Counted from the stretch's first letter, positions 17,539 to 25,969 are shown. The stretch is 43,562 nt of DNA from CAVRUD01 sp963849635 (GCA_963849635.1 CAWKIA010000007.1:1-43562), one strand, 5' to 3'. Made by a program: numbers and translations. The notes: a model not told the origin generated them from the sequence alone.

Positions 17539-18246
17539 TCAGGTTGCAAGTGATTTCACTCGCTCGGCGACGTCCGAGGTGGTCGGGTCCCCGTGGCCGA
17601 CGCCGAGCACGTCCGGCTCCAACTCGGCCATCCGGTGGAGCGACGCTCGGTGCTGCTTCTCGTTCAGGTTGAATGCGTACCACCCGGCGTCGAACGTTGG
17701 CCATGTGGCGATCGCGTCGCCAGCGATCAGGGCGCGCCGCTCCGGCCACCAGAAGGCGAGGTGGCCCGGCGAGTGCCCGGGAGCGTGGAGGACCTCCAGC
17801 GACCCCAGCCGGTCGCCGTCGTCTAGTGGCCGATCGACCGCGCATGGCGCATGCTTGCCGAGGCCGAGCGTCAGCCCAAGCTGAAGCGGATAGGTGGGCA
17901 GGTAGGTAAGGAAGGGGCGCATCGGCTTCAGGGTCACGCCCTGGGCCTTCCGCTCGCCCGCGATGATATCGGCCTCGGCCTCGTGGGCGTAGACGGTGGC
18001 GCCGCTGGCCGCCTTGAGCGCGGCCAGCCCGCCAAGGTGTGAGCGGTGGGCGTGGCTGAGCACGATCCGCTTCAGGTCCTTTGGCGCCCGGCCGAGTGCG
18101 GCGATCGCGTCCAGCACGCGGCGACCGTCCGCGTCGAACAGCGTGTCGATCAGGGTCAAGCCGTCGGACTCGACGATGAGAAAGGCGTGCACTCTGCCGC
18201 CCATGCGCTGGCCCAGGCTGTGCAGTCCGGGGGCGATCTCGGTCAT
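17539..18246 (-). CDS. MBL-fold metallo-hydrolase with altered metal motif
   Basis: 235 residues. ATG 18246 is preceded by AAGGA at about 8 bases. It is a beta-lactamase-fold protein of the glyoxalase-II/lactonase group: the N-terminal FLIVESDGLTLIDTLFDADG, the metal motif LSHAHRSHLGG (His65, His67, His70), HAPGHSPGHLAFWW, LIAGDAIATW, and a final GHGDP. In the standard HxHxDH motif the fifth position is Asp; here it is Ser69. Loss of that Asp normally weakens the second zinc site, so a mononuclear or altered enzyme is inferred. It starts 25 bases after the alpha-dioxygenase stop on the same strand, so the two are probably co-transcribed. Confidence 0.85.
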   Translation of the reverse strand: MTEIAPGLHSLGQRMGGRVHAFLIVESDGLTLIDTLFDADGRRVLDAIAALGRAPKDLKRIVLSHAHRSHLGGLAALKAASGATVYAHEAEADIIAGERKAQGVTLKPMRPFLTYLPTYPLQLGLTLGLGKHAPCAVDRPLDDGDRLGSLEVLHAPGHSPGHLAFWWPERRALIAGDAIATWPTFDAGWYAFNLNEKQHRASLHRMAELEPDVLGVGHGDPTTSDVAERVKSLAT

Positions 18247-18271
18247 GTCGCTGTCCTTTCGATGGCCGTGC

Positions 18272-20047
18272 TCAGGCGACTTTCGTCCATGGGGCGAAGG
18301 CGTTCTTGACGCCGCGTAGGGCGGGGCGGAGCGTCGGGAAGTGGCGGAGCAACACGCTCGACATGTCGTTGTCCGCGATCCAATCCAGCCCTTCCCGCGA
18401 ATAGACCTCGGGCGTGAAATCGGTGGTGAAGAATCGGTCGCTGTTGAGCCTCCGGGAGGCCATCAGAGCGAAGATGCGGAAAGCGGTGTCGCTGAAGCCG
18501 AACCCATTGGGGAAATCCTCGGCGAAGACGCCGACGCTGAGGTCGACCAACTCGATGTCGTTCTCGTAGACGCGCTGCAACTCCTCCTGCCAGATGGGAT
18601 TGCTGGTGAGCTCCTCGAAGCTGGCGAACGGCTTCATGTGGAGCATGCGGCGGAAGGCGTTGTACCTTGGCACGCCCAGTTCGCGCGAGCGGATGATGTC
18701 CGTGGTGGCGAGATCCTGGATCACGCCGTCTTCCCGCTCGTAGAACTGCAGGTGCCGCGGAAAGTTGTGGAGCACGACCGCCCCGGGGTGGGCGATCCCG
18801 AAGGAGTAGAAGAGGTCGTCCATCGCTACCTGCTCGATCAGGTCGAGCGCATCGCGGCCGTCGATCTTGTTGAATTCCCTCTCCTCGATGAGGTCGCCGT
18901 TGGATGCGCGGTGAAAGGCGTAGTCGTCCGGCATGAGCGGGTGCATCCGGTAGACGGCGACGAACTCCTCGGTCAAGGAGTAGGGCACGCCGAAATGGTT
19001 CGTGTCCGAACCCACGATGCCGCTGAGCACCTCGCCCCGGCCAATGTGCCCGACCAGGTGGTTGATGCGCTCGCCGAGGATGCCCCACCAGTTGGCGCGC
19101 ATCCCGATCTGGAGGGCCGGGTGGCCGAGGATGCCTGTGGTCCACTCGACCGTGTGAATCTTCGCGATGAGCGCGGTGTTGACGAGGCGAGCATGGTCGA
19201 AGAGTTGCTCGTCGGTCCAGCCCGAGTGTGCGGCCTTAAGGTGGTCGCAAATGGCGTTGTGCTCGCGAACGAAGAGCGAGTGGAGCATCACCAGACCGAC
19301 CCAGAAGCCGGGCTCGTCGGCGGGGTGGTGCTCGTTGCGGGGATCGACCGGGACCAGTCCGTCGGGTCCGATCCGGAGCTTGCCGTCCTGGCCGAGCCGG
19401 GCCTTCGCCTGCAGCTCGGCCGTGCTGCCGTAGAGCTGCGAACCGTCCCACCAGTGAGATTCGACGTTGGCGTAGGTGGGGGGCTTGCCGGCGGCGTCAT
19501 CGTCGGAAGTGCGGGTGGGATCGGGCCGGGTCCGCAGGATGCGCATCGGGTGCTCGGGCCAGGGGTCGCCGGTGTCGAGCGGGATCTCGAATGGCCGCTC
19601 CTGCGGGCTCTTGCCGTGGCTAAACCAGTCGCGAATCATGAACTGGAGCCAGGCGGCGGCGATCACGTTGAGCGTCGTGGCGGGGACGAACGGGTCGCGG
19701 GTCAGCAGCTCGCGGCTCACCGTGCGTGGGTTCGGTCGCAGCAGGTTGGCGGCGTCGGGGACGGTCTGCTTCGGCGGCGCGTTGCGGCCGAACCTGGCGC
19801 CCGCCATCCCCATCGTCGGCGCGGCGAGGTCGTTCCAGGTGCCGTCCGGTGAGCGCGCGGTGCGGTAGCGCCCGGGAACCTCCGCCGGGCCGTTGTGCAG
19901 TGGCACCCCGGTGTCGTATAGGTTTTGATGGCGGAGCCGGCCGCGGATCCCGACCAGCGCGAGCACGGCCAGCGGGGTCGGCAGCCGGTGCCAGCCCTTC
20001 CGGAGGTCGACGCGGGTGACGACACTGTGGAAGAAGCGCAGGAGCAT
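18272..20047 (-). CDS. Haem peroxidase-family fatty-acid alpha-dioxygenase homologue
   Basis: Start chosen at ATG 20047: AAGGGAG lies six bases before it, whereas the ATG at 20053 directly abuts that site. 591 residues. Strong resemblance to plant alpha-dioxygenases: KGWHRLPTPLAVLALVGIRG near the start, ESHWWDGSQLYGS, GMRANWWGILGERI, and YSLTEEFVAVYRMHPLMPDD containing the catalytic Tyr366 and proximal haem ligand His369. The family adds O2 at C2 of fatty acids to make 2-hydroperoxides. At the position of the distal haem His the text is QFMIRDWFSHG: Arg139 (codon CGC) replaces His (CAC/CAT), one transition away. Activity is therefore doubtful. Probably forms an operon with the MBL gene. Confidence 0.88.
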   Translation of the reverse strand: MLLRFFHSVVTRVDLRKGWHRLPTPLAVLALVGIRGRLRHQNLYDTGVPLHNGPAEVPGRYRTARSPDGTWNDLAAPTMGMAGARFGRNAPPKQTVPDAANLLRPNPRTVSRELLTRDPFVPATTLNVIAAAWLQFMIRDWFSHGKSPQERPFEIPLDTGDPWPEHPMRILRTRPDPTRTSDDDAAGKPPTYANVESHWWDGSQLYGSTAELQAKARLGQDGKLRIGPDGLVPVDPRNEHHPADEPGFWVGLVMLHSLFVREHNAICDHLKAAHSGWTDEQLFDHARLVNTALIAKIHTVEWTTGILGHPALQIGMRANWWGILGERINHLVGHIGRGEVLSGIVGSDTNHFGVPYSLTEEFVAVYRMHPLMPDDYAFHRASNGDLIEEREFNKIDGRDALDLIEQVAMDDLFYSFGIAHPGAVVLHNFPRHLQFYEREDGVIQDLATTDIIRSRELGVPRYNAFRRMLHMKPFASFEELTSNPIWQEELQRVYENDIELVDLSVGVFAEDFPNGFGFSDTAFRIFALMASRRLNSDRFFTTDFTPEVYSREGLDWIADNDMSSVLLRHFPTLRPALRGVKNAFAPWTKVA

Positions 20048-21232
20048 CGGCATCTCCCTTCCCGTCAGCGTGTATGGCCCTGACCGAGCGGTCTCATACG
20101 CGAGAGCAACCCGTTTATCACAGTTCGGGGCAGGGGCCAATCCGATTGGGTCTTTGCCTTCTCCAGATTTACTCTACTCGCGCCGCGGGGAAAGTCAATT
20201 GCGCCGGAGCATACGAAGCTTCAAGCAAGGTCGTGAGGTAAGTGGGGAATTCGAATCGGTGTTGCCCTATCGCCGCGCATGCACCGGGGCGAGAAAGGCC
20301 GGATCGGCCAGTGCTCTGTATCGCCCCGGGAGCGCCCAGTCGTCGCCGGCGCGTGGGCCACCGAAGGAGAACCGGTTCCTCGGGATCACCCGGGCCGTGT
20401 CCGCTGAGAAAGGCCAATTGGGTCATTGACAGCCGCTTCGGACTAGGTACTATGGCCGTGTATTAGACATCACAAATGCGCACATGGAACGGTGTTTGCT
20501 TACGGAAGCGGCTCGCTTCCGGGCATCAATAGCATGTGCGAGTCCGGGGGACTAACTCGGCGGTGTGCCCGTCCGGGAAGGCCCCGGTTCGTGTTGCCTG
20601 GCGGATGAACAGGCACAGGCGACTTTGCACTGACTTAGCTCTCAATCTGACGCGAGCAGGCTCCGGCGAAGCGATTTCGGCGCATCGGCGGAGTCAAGGG
20701 GCGACATAGTGGCCGCATCCAGTACGCCGTGGCACGACATCGGGGACGCCTCGGAAGCATCGCTCTCCGCTGATCTGGAAGAGTGCTGCTCGCCAACGGT
20801 CGCTGAAGCTGGCGCAATCTTCGAGGGGCGCGACCGCATTTGCAGCTAGTACTTGTCCAGAGCTTCGCAGAGAACACGCGCGATTCGGTGGGCAACCCGA
20901 CAGGGCCGCCCTGAAGTTCATCATGGCGCTGCGACCCAGCGGCTACTCGGAGGAGGTTGGCCAGCGCAGTGGATTCGCCATCTTCGGTTCGTACCAAGAT
21001 TGCGTGCCTGGTAGCGGTGCCTTACGGACGAGTCGATCAACACCGGAACCGACCCGAAGAACCACGGTAATGCCCGGACACCACTCGACGACCGCAAGGT
21101 CTACAACCCGTCCGGCGAAACTCATTCCGTGACCGGCCCGCCGACCGATTCGGCTCATTTTGCTGCGGGCTGCTGGCCACGATCAATCGCGTTTCATGTG
21201 TTGACGACCGCGAGAAGGAGGAGGACGAGACG
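20048..21232. other. Long region without a confident gene
   Basis: 1185 bases. The upstream region of the alpha-dioxygenase lies at its left end. A short hairpin (CGGAAGCG-GCT-CGCTTCCG) occurs near 20503-20522. Toward the right end two frames give protein-like text: PDRAALKFIMALRPSGYSEE and FAIFGSYQDC (about 20890-21005, frame 1), then TDESINTGTDPKNHG and RKVYNPSGETHSVTG (about 21025-21135, another frame). Together they may be the eroded end of an unrecognised gene. Confidence 0.3.
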
Positions 21233-22072
21233 ATGGCGATCACGTTTGGCAAGGTTCCACATCCAGAGTTCCTCGACAATCTCATCCCAGATAGACAAAA
21301 TAGGTGCTTTGAAAACCTCGGGCAGCGGACGATCAAGGGCGTGGTCTATCACCGACAACTCGGCGCGACAAGCGCGGGCACCGAAAGTTACTTCCGAGCG
21401 GTTCCGCCTGGTGGTTTTGATTTCTGCCCAGAGGACCCGGACGATCCGACCTATTACAACTGGGGCGGCTGCCGTGGCCTCACGGATTATGCCGTCGCGC
21501 ACAACTCTATTGACCAGATCGATGGTGAGATCCGCCGCTGGAACGATCCAACCGGCCAGGGGCACCCCGGCGTGAGCCCGAATCGTGCGGCCTGGGCGTC
21601 GGGCTCCGTCAGTCTCCCGTATGGGGACGGCTTGGCGTTCCTGAACGATCACGGCGGGGACGAAAACGTGGTCAACCGTGACCAGGCCAGCATCGAAATA
21701 AGCGGCTTCTATGATGATCCGATTTCAAACGCGTGCAAGGATTCGGTCGCGGCGCTGAGCGCCTACTTTGCGGATCAAGCGCGCATCCCATGGAACGACT
21801 ACCCGAACGTGCCAGGGAAAGACTACAGTTTCGTCCGATGGCACCAGGAATTCACGATCGGCACCGGGAAGATCTGTCCCGGCAAAACGGTGATGGATCA
21901 AACCGACAACATCATCGACCGGACCGTGAAGATTCTGCGCTCCTTTCAGGAGCGTCGGAGGCTCATCAGGTTTGGTGCGGTCCGGCAATTCCATACCCTT
22001 CAGGGCGCAACGGCTCGGAGGTCTCCTAGCCGCTCCTCCGGCGCAATGAGGAACTTCGAAAAGGGGAACTGA
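21233..22072 (+). CDS. N-acetylmuramoyl-L-alanine amidase-like protein (PGRP/Amidase_2 type)
   Basis: ATG 21233 follows GGAGGAGG. The N-terminal zinc ligand appears in KGVVYHRQLG (His40). Family text continues with TDYAVAHNSIDQIDGEIRRW, QASIEISGFYDD, RWHQEFTIG (second His) and GKICPG (Cys in the usual ligand position of this group). It is expected to cleave the amide between MurNAc and L-Ala of peptidoglycan, though non-lytic relatives exist. No signal peptide is visible. After about residue 245 the frame turns basic and loses similarity, while the +2 frame carries a plausible SH3-like tail to 22188 (next entry). A frameshift near 21970 is inferred, plus a stop at 22027-22029. Confidence 0.75.
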   Translation: MAITFGKVPHPEFLDNLIPDRQNRCFENLGQRTIKGVVYHRQLGATSAGTESYFRAVPPGGFDFCPEDPDDPTYYNWGGCRGLTDYAVAHNSIDQIDGEIRRWNDPTGQGHPGVSPNRAAWASGSVSLPYGDGLAFLNDHGGDENVVNRDQASIEISGFYDDPISNACKDSVAALSAYFADQARIPWNDYPNVPGKDYSFVRWHQEFTIGTGKICPGKTVMDQTDNIIDRTVKILRSFQERRRLIRFGAVRQFHTLQGATARRSPSRSSGAMRNFEKGN

Positions 22073-22188
22073 TCGAGAGCGAGGGCTTTTTCAACGGCCA
22101 GCTCATCGGTGGAGACGACAGGTGGGTTCGCATGCATGATGACCGACGCTGGGTCATTCACTCCAGCGGTCTACAAGAAGATCTCTAA
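22030..22188 (+). pseudogene. Displaced C-terminal tail of the amidase
   Basis: Frame 1 reads LIESEGFFNGQLIGGDDRWV and then HDDRRWVIHSSGLQEDL before TAA 22186-22188. The pattern of short strands, Trp and Gly resembles the SH3-like wall-binding tails that follow amidases of this type. It is out of frame with the amidase and separated by a TAG at 22027, so it would not be translated as the sequence stands. Confidence 0.5.
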
Positions 22189-22214
22189 CCCGGCTCCGTG
22201 CCGCGAGGTCGGAA

Positions 22215-23366
22215 ATGACGGCGAAGAAGGAGCACATGCGCGACGCACGCGGAGGGTCTCCCGCGATTATCGCGGCACTGCGAAAGAGTCCATTTACGAG
22301 CATCGTGTTCATGGTTGCCTTCTGCGCCGCGTTGTTCTGCGCGGTAGGAAGAGAGGTCGCCGGGGCCTCAGTCCCAATCGCATCGCGCCAGGCCACGCCG
22401 TCCGCGTCGGAGGGGCTGAGCGTCTCCGGGGAACGCTTGACTCACGTGATCGGAGCCGGACCTTCGTCCACGAGCGTTTTCGCCTATGGACCGAAGGGGC
22501 TCTACCGTTCGGAGGATGGCGGTGCGACGTGGACCCGAGTGGGGGAGCGCCCCCCCGTCGACACCGTCGTCCTCGCTCAGGTCGAACCGCCCATCCTCCT
22601 TTCGGGAAGCCGCGGAGATTGCAGCGAACCCCCGCCACAACGTCCTCCGCTGAACCGCTTCTCACAGGATGGGGGCTGGGTCAACGTGCCGAGTATTACG
22701 GGATTGCGTCCCCTCGGCGCATGGGCGAACGGGGACGTACTTCTCGGCGTGAGCTGCAACGGGCTCGAGCATTCACGCGACGGCGGCGATTCGTGGTCGC
22801 CGTTCGCCGAAGTCGAATCCGGATTCATGGTGACGCGGGTTGCTCAAGCCGACAGCTCGGCCATAAACCCGTCGGCCCTCGTGGAAATCACGTCTGGCCC
22901 GACCAGCAGGGTCTACAGGCTGGATCTCGACGCAACGGATGAGTCCGAACGGATGACGCTGCTTGAGACGTTCTGGGGCACTGCTCCGCTCGCGTCTGCT
23001 CCTGGGCTCGACGCGATTGCATCGACCCGCGGTGTCCTCATTAGTCGAGACGGTGGCCAGAACTGGGAGCTTCACCGGCAGGGGCTGGAGGAGGTAACCC
23101 TCTCGGTTGATCCGGAACGCCAACCGATTCCAGACGAAGAATTGGGTCGCGTGAACGCGATACTGGCCATCGCGATCGATCCTGACGACGTAACCCGAAT
23201 GTTCGTTGGTACCGTGGATGGCGTATACACCTCGACAGACGGAGGAGAGACCTGGGGACGGGTACGTGGCGTGAACGGTTCGGTCCGCTCATTGATTATG
23301 CCTGCTGGAGGAACGCGCCTGCTCGCGGAGACGGACAGCGGGATCTTCGTACTCGACGCGCGGTAA
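22215..23366 (+). CDS. Membrane-anchored BNR/sortilin-like beta-propeller protein
   Basis: 383 residues. One hydrophobic segment near residues 27-50 (SIVFMVAFCAALFCAVG) acts as a signal anchor. The rest shows Asp-box repeats: LYRSEDGGATWTRVG, LEHSRDGGDSWSPF, LISRDGGQNWELH and VYTSTDGGETWGRV, the S-x-D-G-G-x-x-W signature of BNR/VPS10-type propellers. Between repeats are blade-like strands. It probably sits outside the membrane; ligand unknown, with no catalytic residues recognised. ATG 22215 is used; ATG 22236 with AAGGAG close upstream is an alternative. Leader copy B follows its stop. Confidence 0.8.
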   Translation: MTAKKEHMRDARGGSPAIIAALRKSPFTSIVFMVAFCAALFCAVGREVAGASVPIASRQATPSASEGLSVSGERLTHVIGAGPSSTSVFAYGPKGLYRSEDGGATWTRVGERPPVDTVVLAQVEPPILLSGSRGDCSEPPPQRPPLNRFSQDGGWVNVPSITGLRPLGAWANGDVLLGVSCNGLEHSRDGGDSWSPFAEVESGFMVTRVAQADSSAINPSALVEITSGPTSRVYRLDLDATDESERMTLLETFWGTAPLASAPGLDAIASTRGVLISRDGGQNWELHRQGLEEVTLSVDPERQPIPDEELGRVNAILAIAIDPDDVTRMFVGTVDGVYTSTDGGETWGRVRGVNGSVRSLIMPAGGTRLLAETDSGIFVLDAR

Positions 23367-23478
23367 GCGCACCCGAACCCCGCGCTCTACAACTCGATCG
23401 TCGAGAAATGCAATCCGGCGCAACGTGTTGAGGAATCTGGGAGTCCATTCTTTGCTGACGTGAATCGTCGAGTCGTGG

Positions 23479-23506
23479 AGCCCGGCGGCCGAATGGCCGC
23501 CGGGCT
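23479..23506 (+). terminator. Intrinsic terminator at head of leader repeat (copy B)
   Basis: AGCCCGGCGGCC (23479-23490) pairs perfectly with GGCCGCCGGGCT (23495-23506) around GAAT; TTCT follows. It would end transcription from the propeller gene. Confidence 0.75.
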
Positions 23507-23515
23507 TTCTGCGCG

Positions 23516-23620
23516 GATCTGCACATGTTCCCCTGGAGAGCTCAATCACGAAGATGGCAAATGGGGATTCTTCCCTATGGCGTCGACCGCCTTTGATCGA
23601 TAGCGTGTGGACATCGACTA
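23516..23620 (+). repeat. Dispersed leader element, copy B
   Basis: Begins GATCTGCACATGTTCCCC and ends TAGCGTGTGGACATCGAC, about 85 bases before the serine-hydrolase start. Nearly identical to copy C and recognisably like copy A. Hairpins are possible at about 23527-23537, at 23563-23575 (GGGGA-TTC-TTCCC) and at 23579-23591 (GGCG-TCGAC-CGCC). Similarity to copy C extends upstream through TTCTTTGCTGACGTGAATCG (from about 23449). Likely a 5' UTR or promoter-leader unit. Confidence 0.65.
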
Positions 23621-23702
23621 GAGCATTTGGAATCGCGAGGGAATGGCCTCGCGCGGATGCCGGTCCGCAGCCAGCAATCTGCACGATCGAAGGAGAGCGG
23701 CG

Positions 23703-25751
23703 GTGAACGAGCGAGAAGTTGTCGACCTTTCGTACCTGACTCAAGGCGCTGGCTATGGCTCGCGCCGCCGCCTGTTGAAGGCCGCGGCCGGCGGAGCGAT
23801 CGCCGGCGGAGGAATTGCCGGCGTGGGGATTGCCGGCCTCTCTGGGTCGCTCGTGCGGCCAGCCGCGGCCTCCGGCGGCGGGCCGGTGCCGACTCGGCTG
23901 TCCGGGCGAACTCAGGCCGGCGTTGAGTGGTCGTCCAATCACGACATGGATGGGGACCAGTACCAGGCCGAATATGACTCGATGTCGACCCAGGGCTGGC
24001 GTCTTCGCCGGGTGAGTGGTTACTCGATCGACGGCGTCGACTATTACGCCTCGATCTGGGAACTCTCGTCCGGGCCGTCCTGGTTCGGGCGCCATCGCAT
24101 CACCGGGGACGAATACCAGGCAACGTTCGAGGAGTATCAGGATCAGGGCTATCGCCCCATCGACATTAGCGGCTATGAGAAGAACGGAACCGACTACTAC
24201 GCTGCTATCTTCGAGCAGAGCGACAACGGTCCCTGGGAAGTCCACCACCGCATCGACGGCGATTTCTACCAGTCCCTCGTCGATGGCATCGGCCAAAACG
24301 GCTACCGGCCGCTCCACGTGAGCGGCTACAACGTCGGCGGCGTCGATCTCTACGCCACGATCTGGGAGCAATCGCCGGGTCCCGCCTGGGCATCGCTCCA
24401 CCGCCTGGATCGGGCAGGCTACCAGGAGCAGTTCGAGATCCTGCGGGACCAGGGATACCGGCCGGTCGATGTCTGCGGCTATGTGATGAACGGCGGCGAG
24501 GCCTATGCCGGCATCTTCGAATTGACTCCGGGCGACTGGATCACCAGGCACGGTGTCGAAAACGACGCCTACCGGGCGGACTTCCAGGAATTCAAGGGGC
24601 AAGGCTATCGCCTGCGCAGCATCACCGCCTTCGGCATCGACGGGCGGGCGCTCTTCTCCGAGGTATGGGATAAGGGTGGTCCTGGCGATCAGGCCACCGG
24701 TGGCGGCGTCGAGGCAATCGACGAACTCGCGGAGGCACTGTTGGCCGAGCGGGGCGTGCCGGGGCTCCAGATCGCGATCGCCAAGGACGGCATGCTGGTC
24801 CATTCCCAGGCCTATGGGTTCGCCGACCCGGATGCCGGTGAGGCGATGCGGACGGATCACGTGATGCGGATCGCGAGCATCTCGAAACCGATCACCTCGG
24901 CCGCGATCATGAGCCTGATCGAAAACGGTTCACTCTCGCTTGATCAGACGATCTTCGGCGAGAACGGGATCCTGGGAACGGACTACGGCACCACGGCCTA
25001 CGACGACCCGCGGCTGGAGGAGATCACAGTCGAGCATCTCCTCACCCATACCTCCGGCGGCTGGCCCAACGACGAGAACGATCCGATGTTCCAGCGGACC
25101 GATATTTTCGGCGACGAGTTCATTACCTGGGTGCTGGACAACCACCCGCTGGAGAATGACCCGGGGACGAATATGGCCTACTCCAACTTCGGCTATTGCC
25201 TGCTGGGGCGGGTGATCGAATACACCACCGGCCAGTCCTATGAAGACTTTGTCCGTGACAACATCCTGGCAGCCTGCGGGGTCTTCGACATGCAGATCGC
25301 CGGCGACACGCTGGCGGACCGCCTGCCGAATGAAGCGGTCTACGACGGCACCAACTTCCCGCCGGATGATCCCTACGAGCTCCCGGTGACACGGATGGAT
25401 GCCCACGGTGGCTGGTTGGGATCGGCGACCGATCTGGTGCGGTTCGCGGCGCGGGTCGATCGCTTCCCGACCGTGCCGGACATCCTCAGCGATGCCACGA
25501 TCGCCGAGATGATCACGCCGGGTCCCGCGGGCGGGAACTACTGCAAAGGCTGGCGGGTCAACCAGTTCGACAACTGGTGGCACGATGGATTGCTGGCGGG
25601 GACCCAATCGTGGCTGGTTCGGGCAACCAACGGCATCATCTTCGCGGCGATCATGAACGGTAATGGGATCGACTTCGGTGCAGGCGATCCGCCGGTCTGG
25701 GAGCAGATGGTCGACTCGGTCGACGAATGGCCGGCGGGAGAGCCGCTCTAG
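23703..25751 (+). CDS. Tat-exported BTRD1-repeat serine hydrolase, polyglycine-hydrolase-like
   Basis: Start chosen at GTG 23703, six bases after AAGGAG (23691-23696); an in-frame ATG at 23643 lacks a site. 682 residues. The leader SRRRLLKAAAGGAIAGG is Tat-type. Residues about 75-325 hold five tandem repeats of about 50 residues of the form GDQYQAEYDSMSTQGWRLRR followed by VSGYSIDGVDYYASIWE (bacterial tandem repeat domain 1 type). The rest is a class C beta-lactamase-like domain: Ser392-x-x-Lys395 (SISK), Tyr493-Ser-Asn495, and His627-Asp-Gly629 in place of KTG. Fungal polyglycine hydrolases share this repeat plus serine-hydrolase architecture, so a secreted peptidase or esterase is inferred. 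Preceded by leader copy B, followed by a strong terminator. Confidence 0.85.
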   Translation: MNEREVVDLSYLTQGAGYGSRRRLLKAAAGGAIAGGGIAGVGIAGLSGSLVRPAAASGGGPVPTRLSGRTQAGVEWSSNHDMDGDQYQAEYDSMSTQGWRLRRVSGYSIDGVDYYASIWELSSGPSWFGRHRITGDEYQATFEEYQDQGYRPIDISGYEKNGTDYYAAIFEQSDNGPWEVHHRIDGDFYQSLVDGIGQNGYRPLHVSGYNVGGVDLYATIWEQSPGPAWASLHRLDRAGYQEQFEILRDQGYRPVDVCGYVMNGGEAYAGIFELTPGDWITRHGVENDAYRADFQEFKGQGYRLRSITAFGIDGRALFSEVWDKGGPGDQATGGGVEAIDELAEALLAERGVPGLQIAIAKDGMLVHSQAYGFADPDAGEAMRTDHVMRIASISKPITSAAIMSLIENGSLSLDQTIFGENGILGTDYGTTAYDDPRLEEITVEHLLTHTSGGWPNDENDPMFQRTDIFGDEFITWVLDNHPLENDPGTNMAYSNFGYCLLGRVIEYTTGQSYEDFVRDNILAACGVFDMQIAGDTLADRLPNEAVYDGTNFPPDDPYELPVTRMDAHGGWLGSATDLVRFAARVDRFPTVPDILSDATIAEMITPGPAGGNYCKGWRVNQFDNWWHDGLLAGTQSWLVRATNGIIFAAIMNGNGIDFGAGDPPVWEQMVDSVDEWPAGEPL

Positions 25752-25773
25752 GGGCTGGCTCGCTAGTTACAGC

Positions 25774-25807
25774 GGCGGGGCGACGCGGATATCCGCGTCG
25801 CCCCGCC
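25774..25807 (+). terminator. Perfect 34-bp palindromic terminator
   Basis: GGCGGGGCGACGCGGAT (25774-25790) is exactly complementary to 25791-25807; AACTTTTGG follows. It lies 23 bases after the serine-hydrolase stop. A diverged copy follows the collapsed paralogue at 28236-28265. Confidence 0.8.
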
Positions 25808-25969
25808 AACTTTTGGTGGTGGCGGTGCTGCCATGAGGGTGACAAGCCACACCGAACGCTTGGAGGTTCCGATATCTTCACGCAATCGACACGATCCACG
25901 ATGGCGGCATGATAAGTTGGACAGGGCTGGGGCATCGTCAGTCGATTCGACATGATATGGAGATCGAGG

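Noticed and set aside
18341..19852. 503-codon plus-strand open frame
   Set aside because: Antisense to the alpha-dioxygenase, whose motifs are unmistakable; the frame is Val/Glu/Asp-rich without domains.
20255..20275. TTCGAATC string recalling a tRNA T-arm
   Set aside because: No acceptor, D or anticodon stem can be drawn around it.
23289..24860. 523-codon minus-strand open frame
   Set aside because: Antisense of the BTRD1 repeats; its internal repetitiveness only mirrors those repeats.
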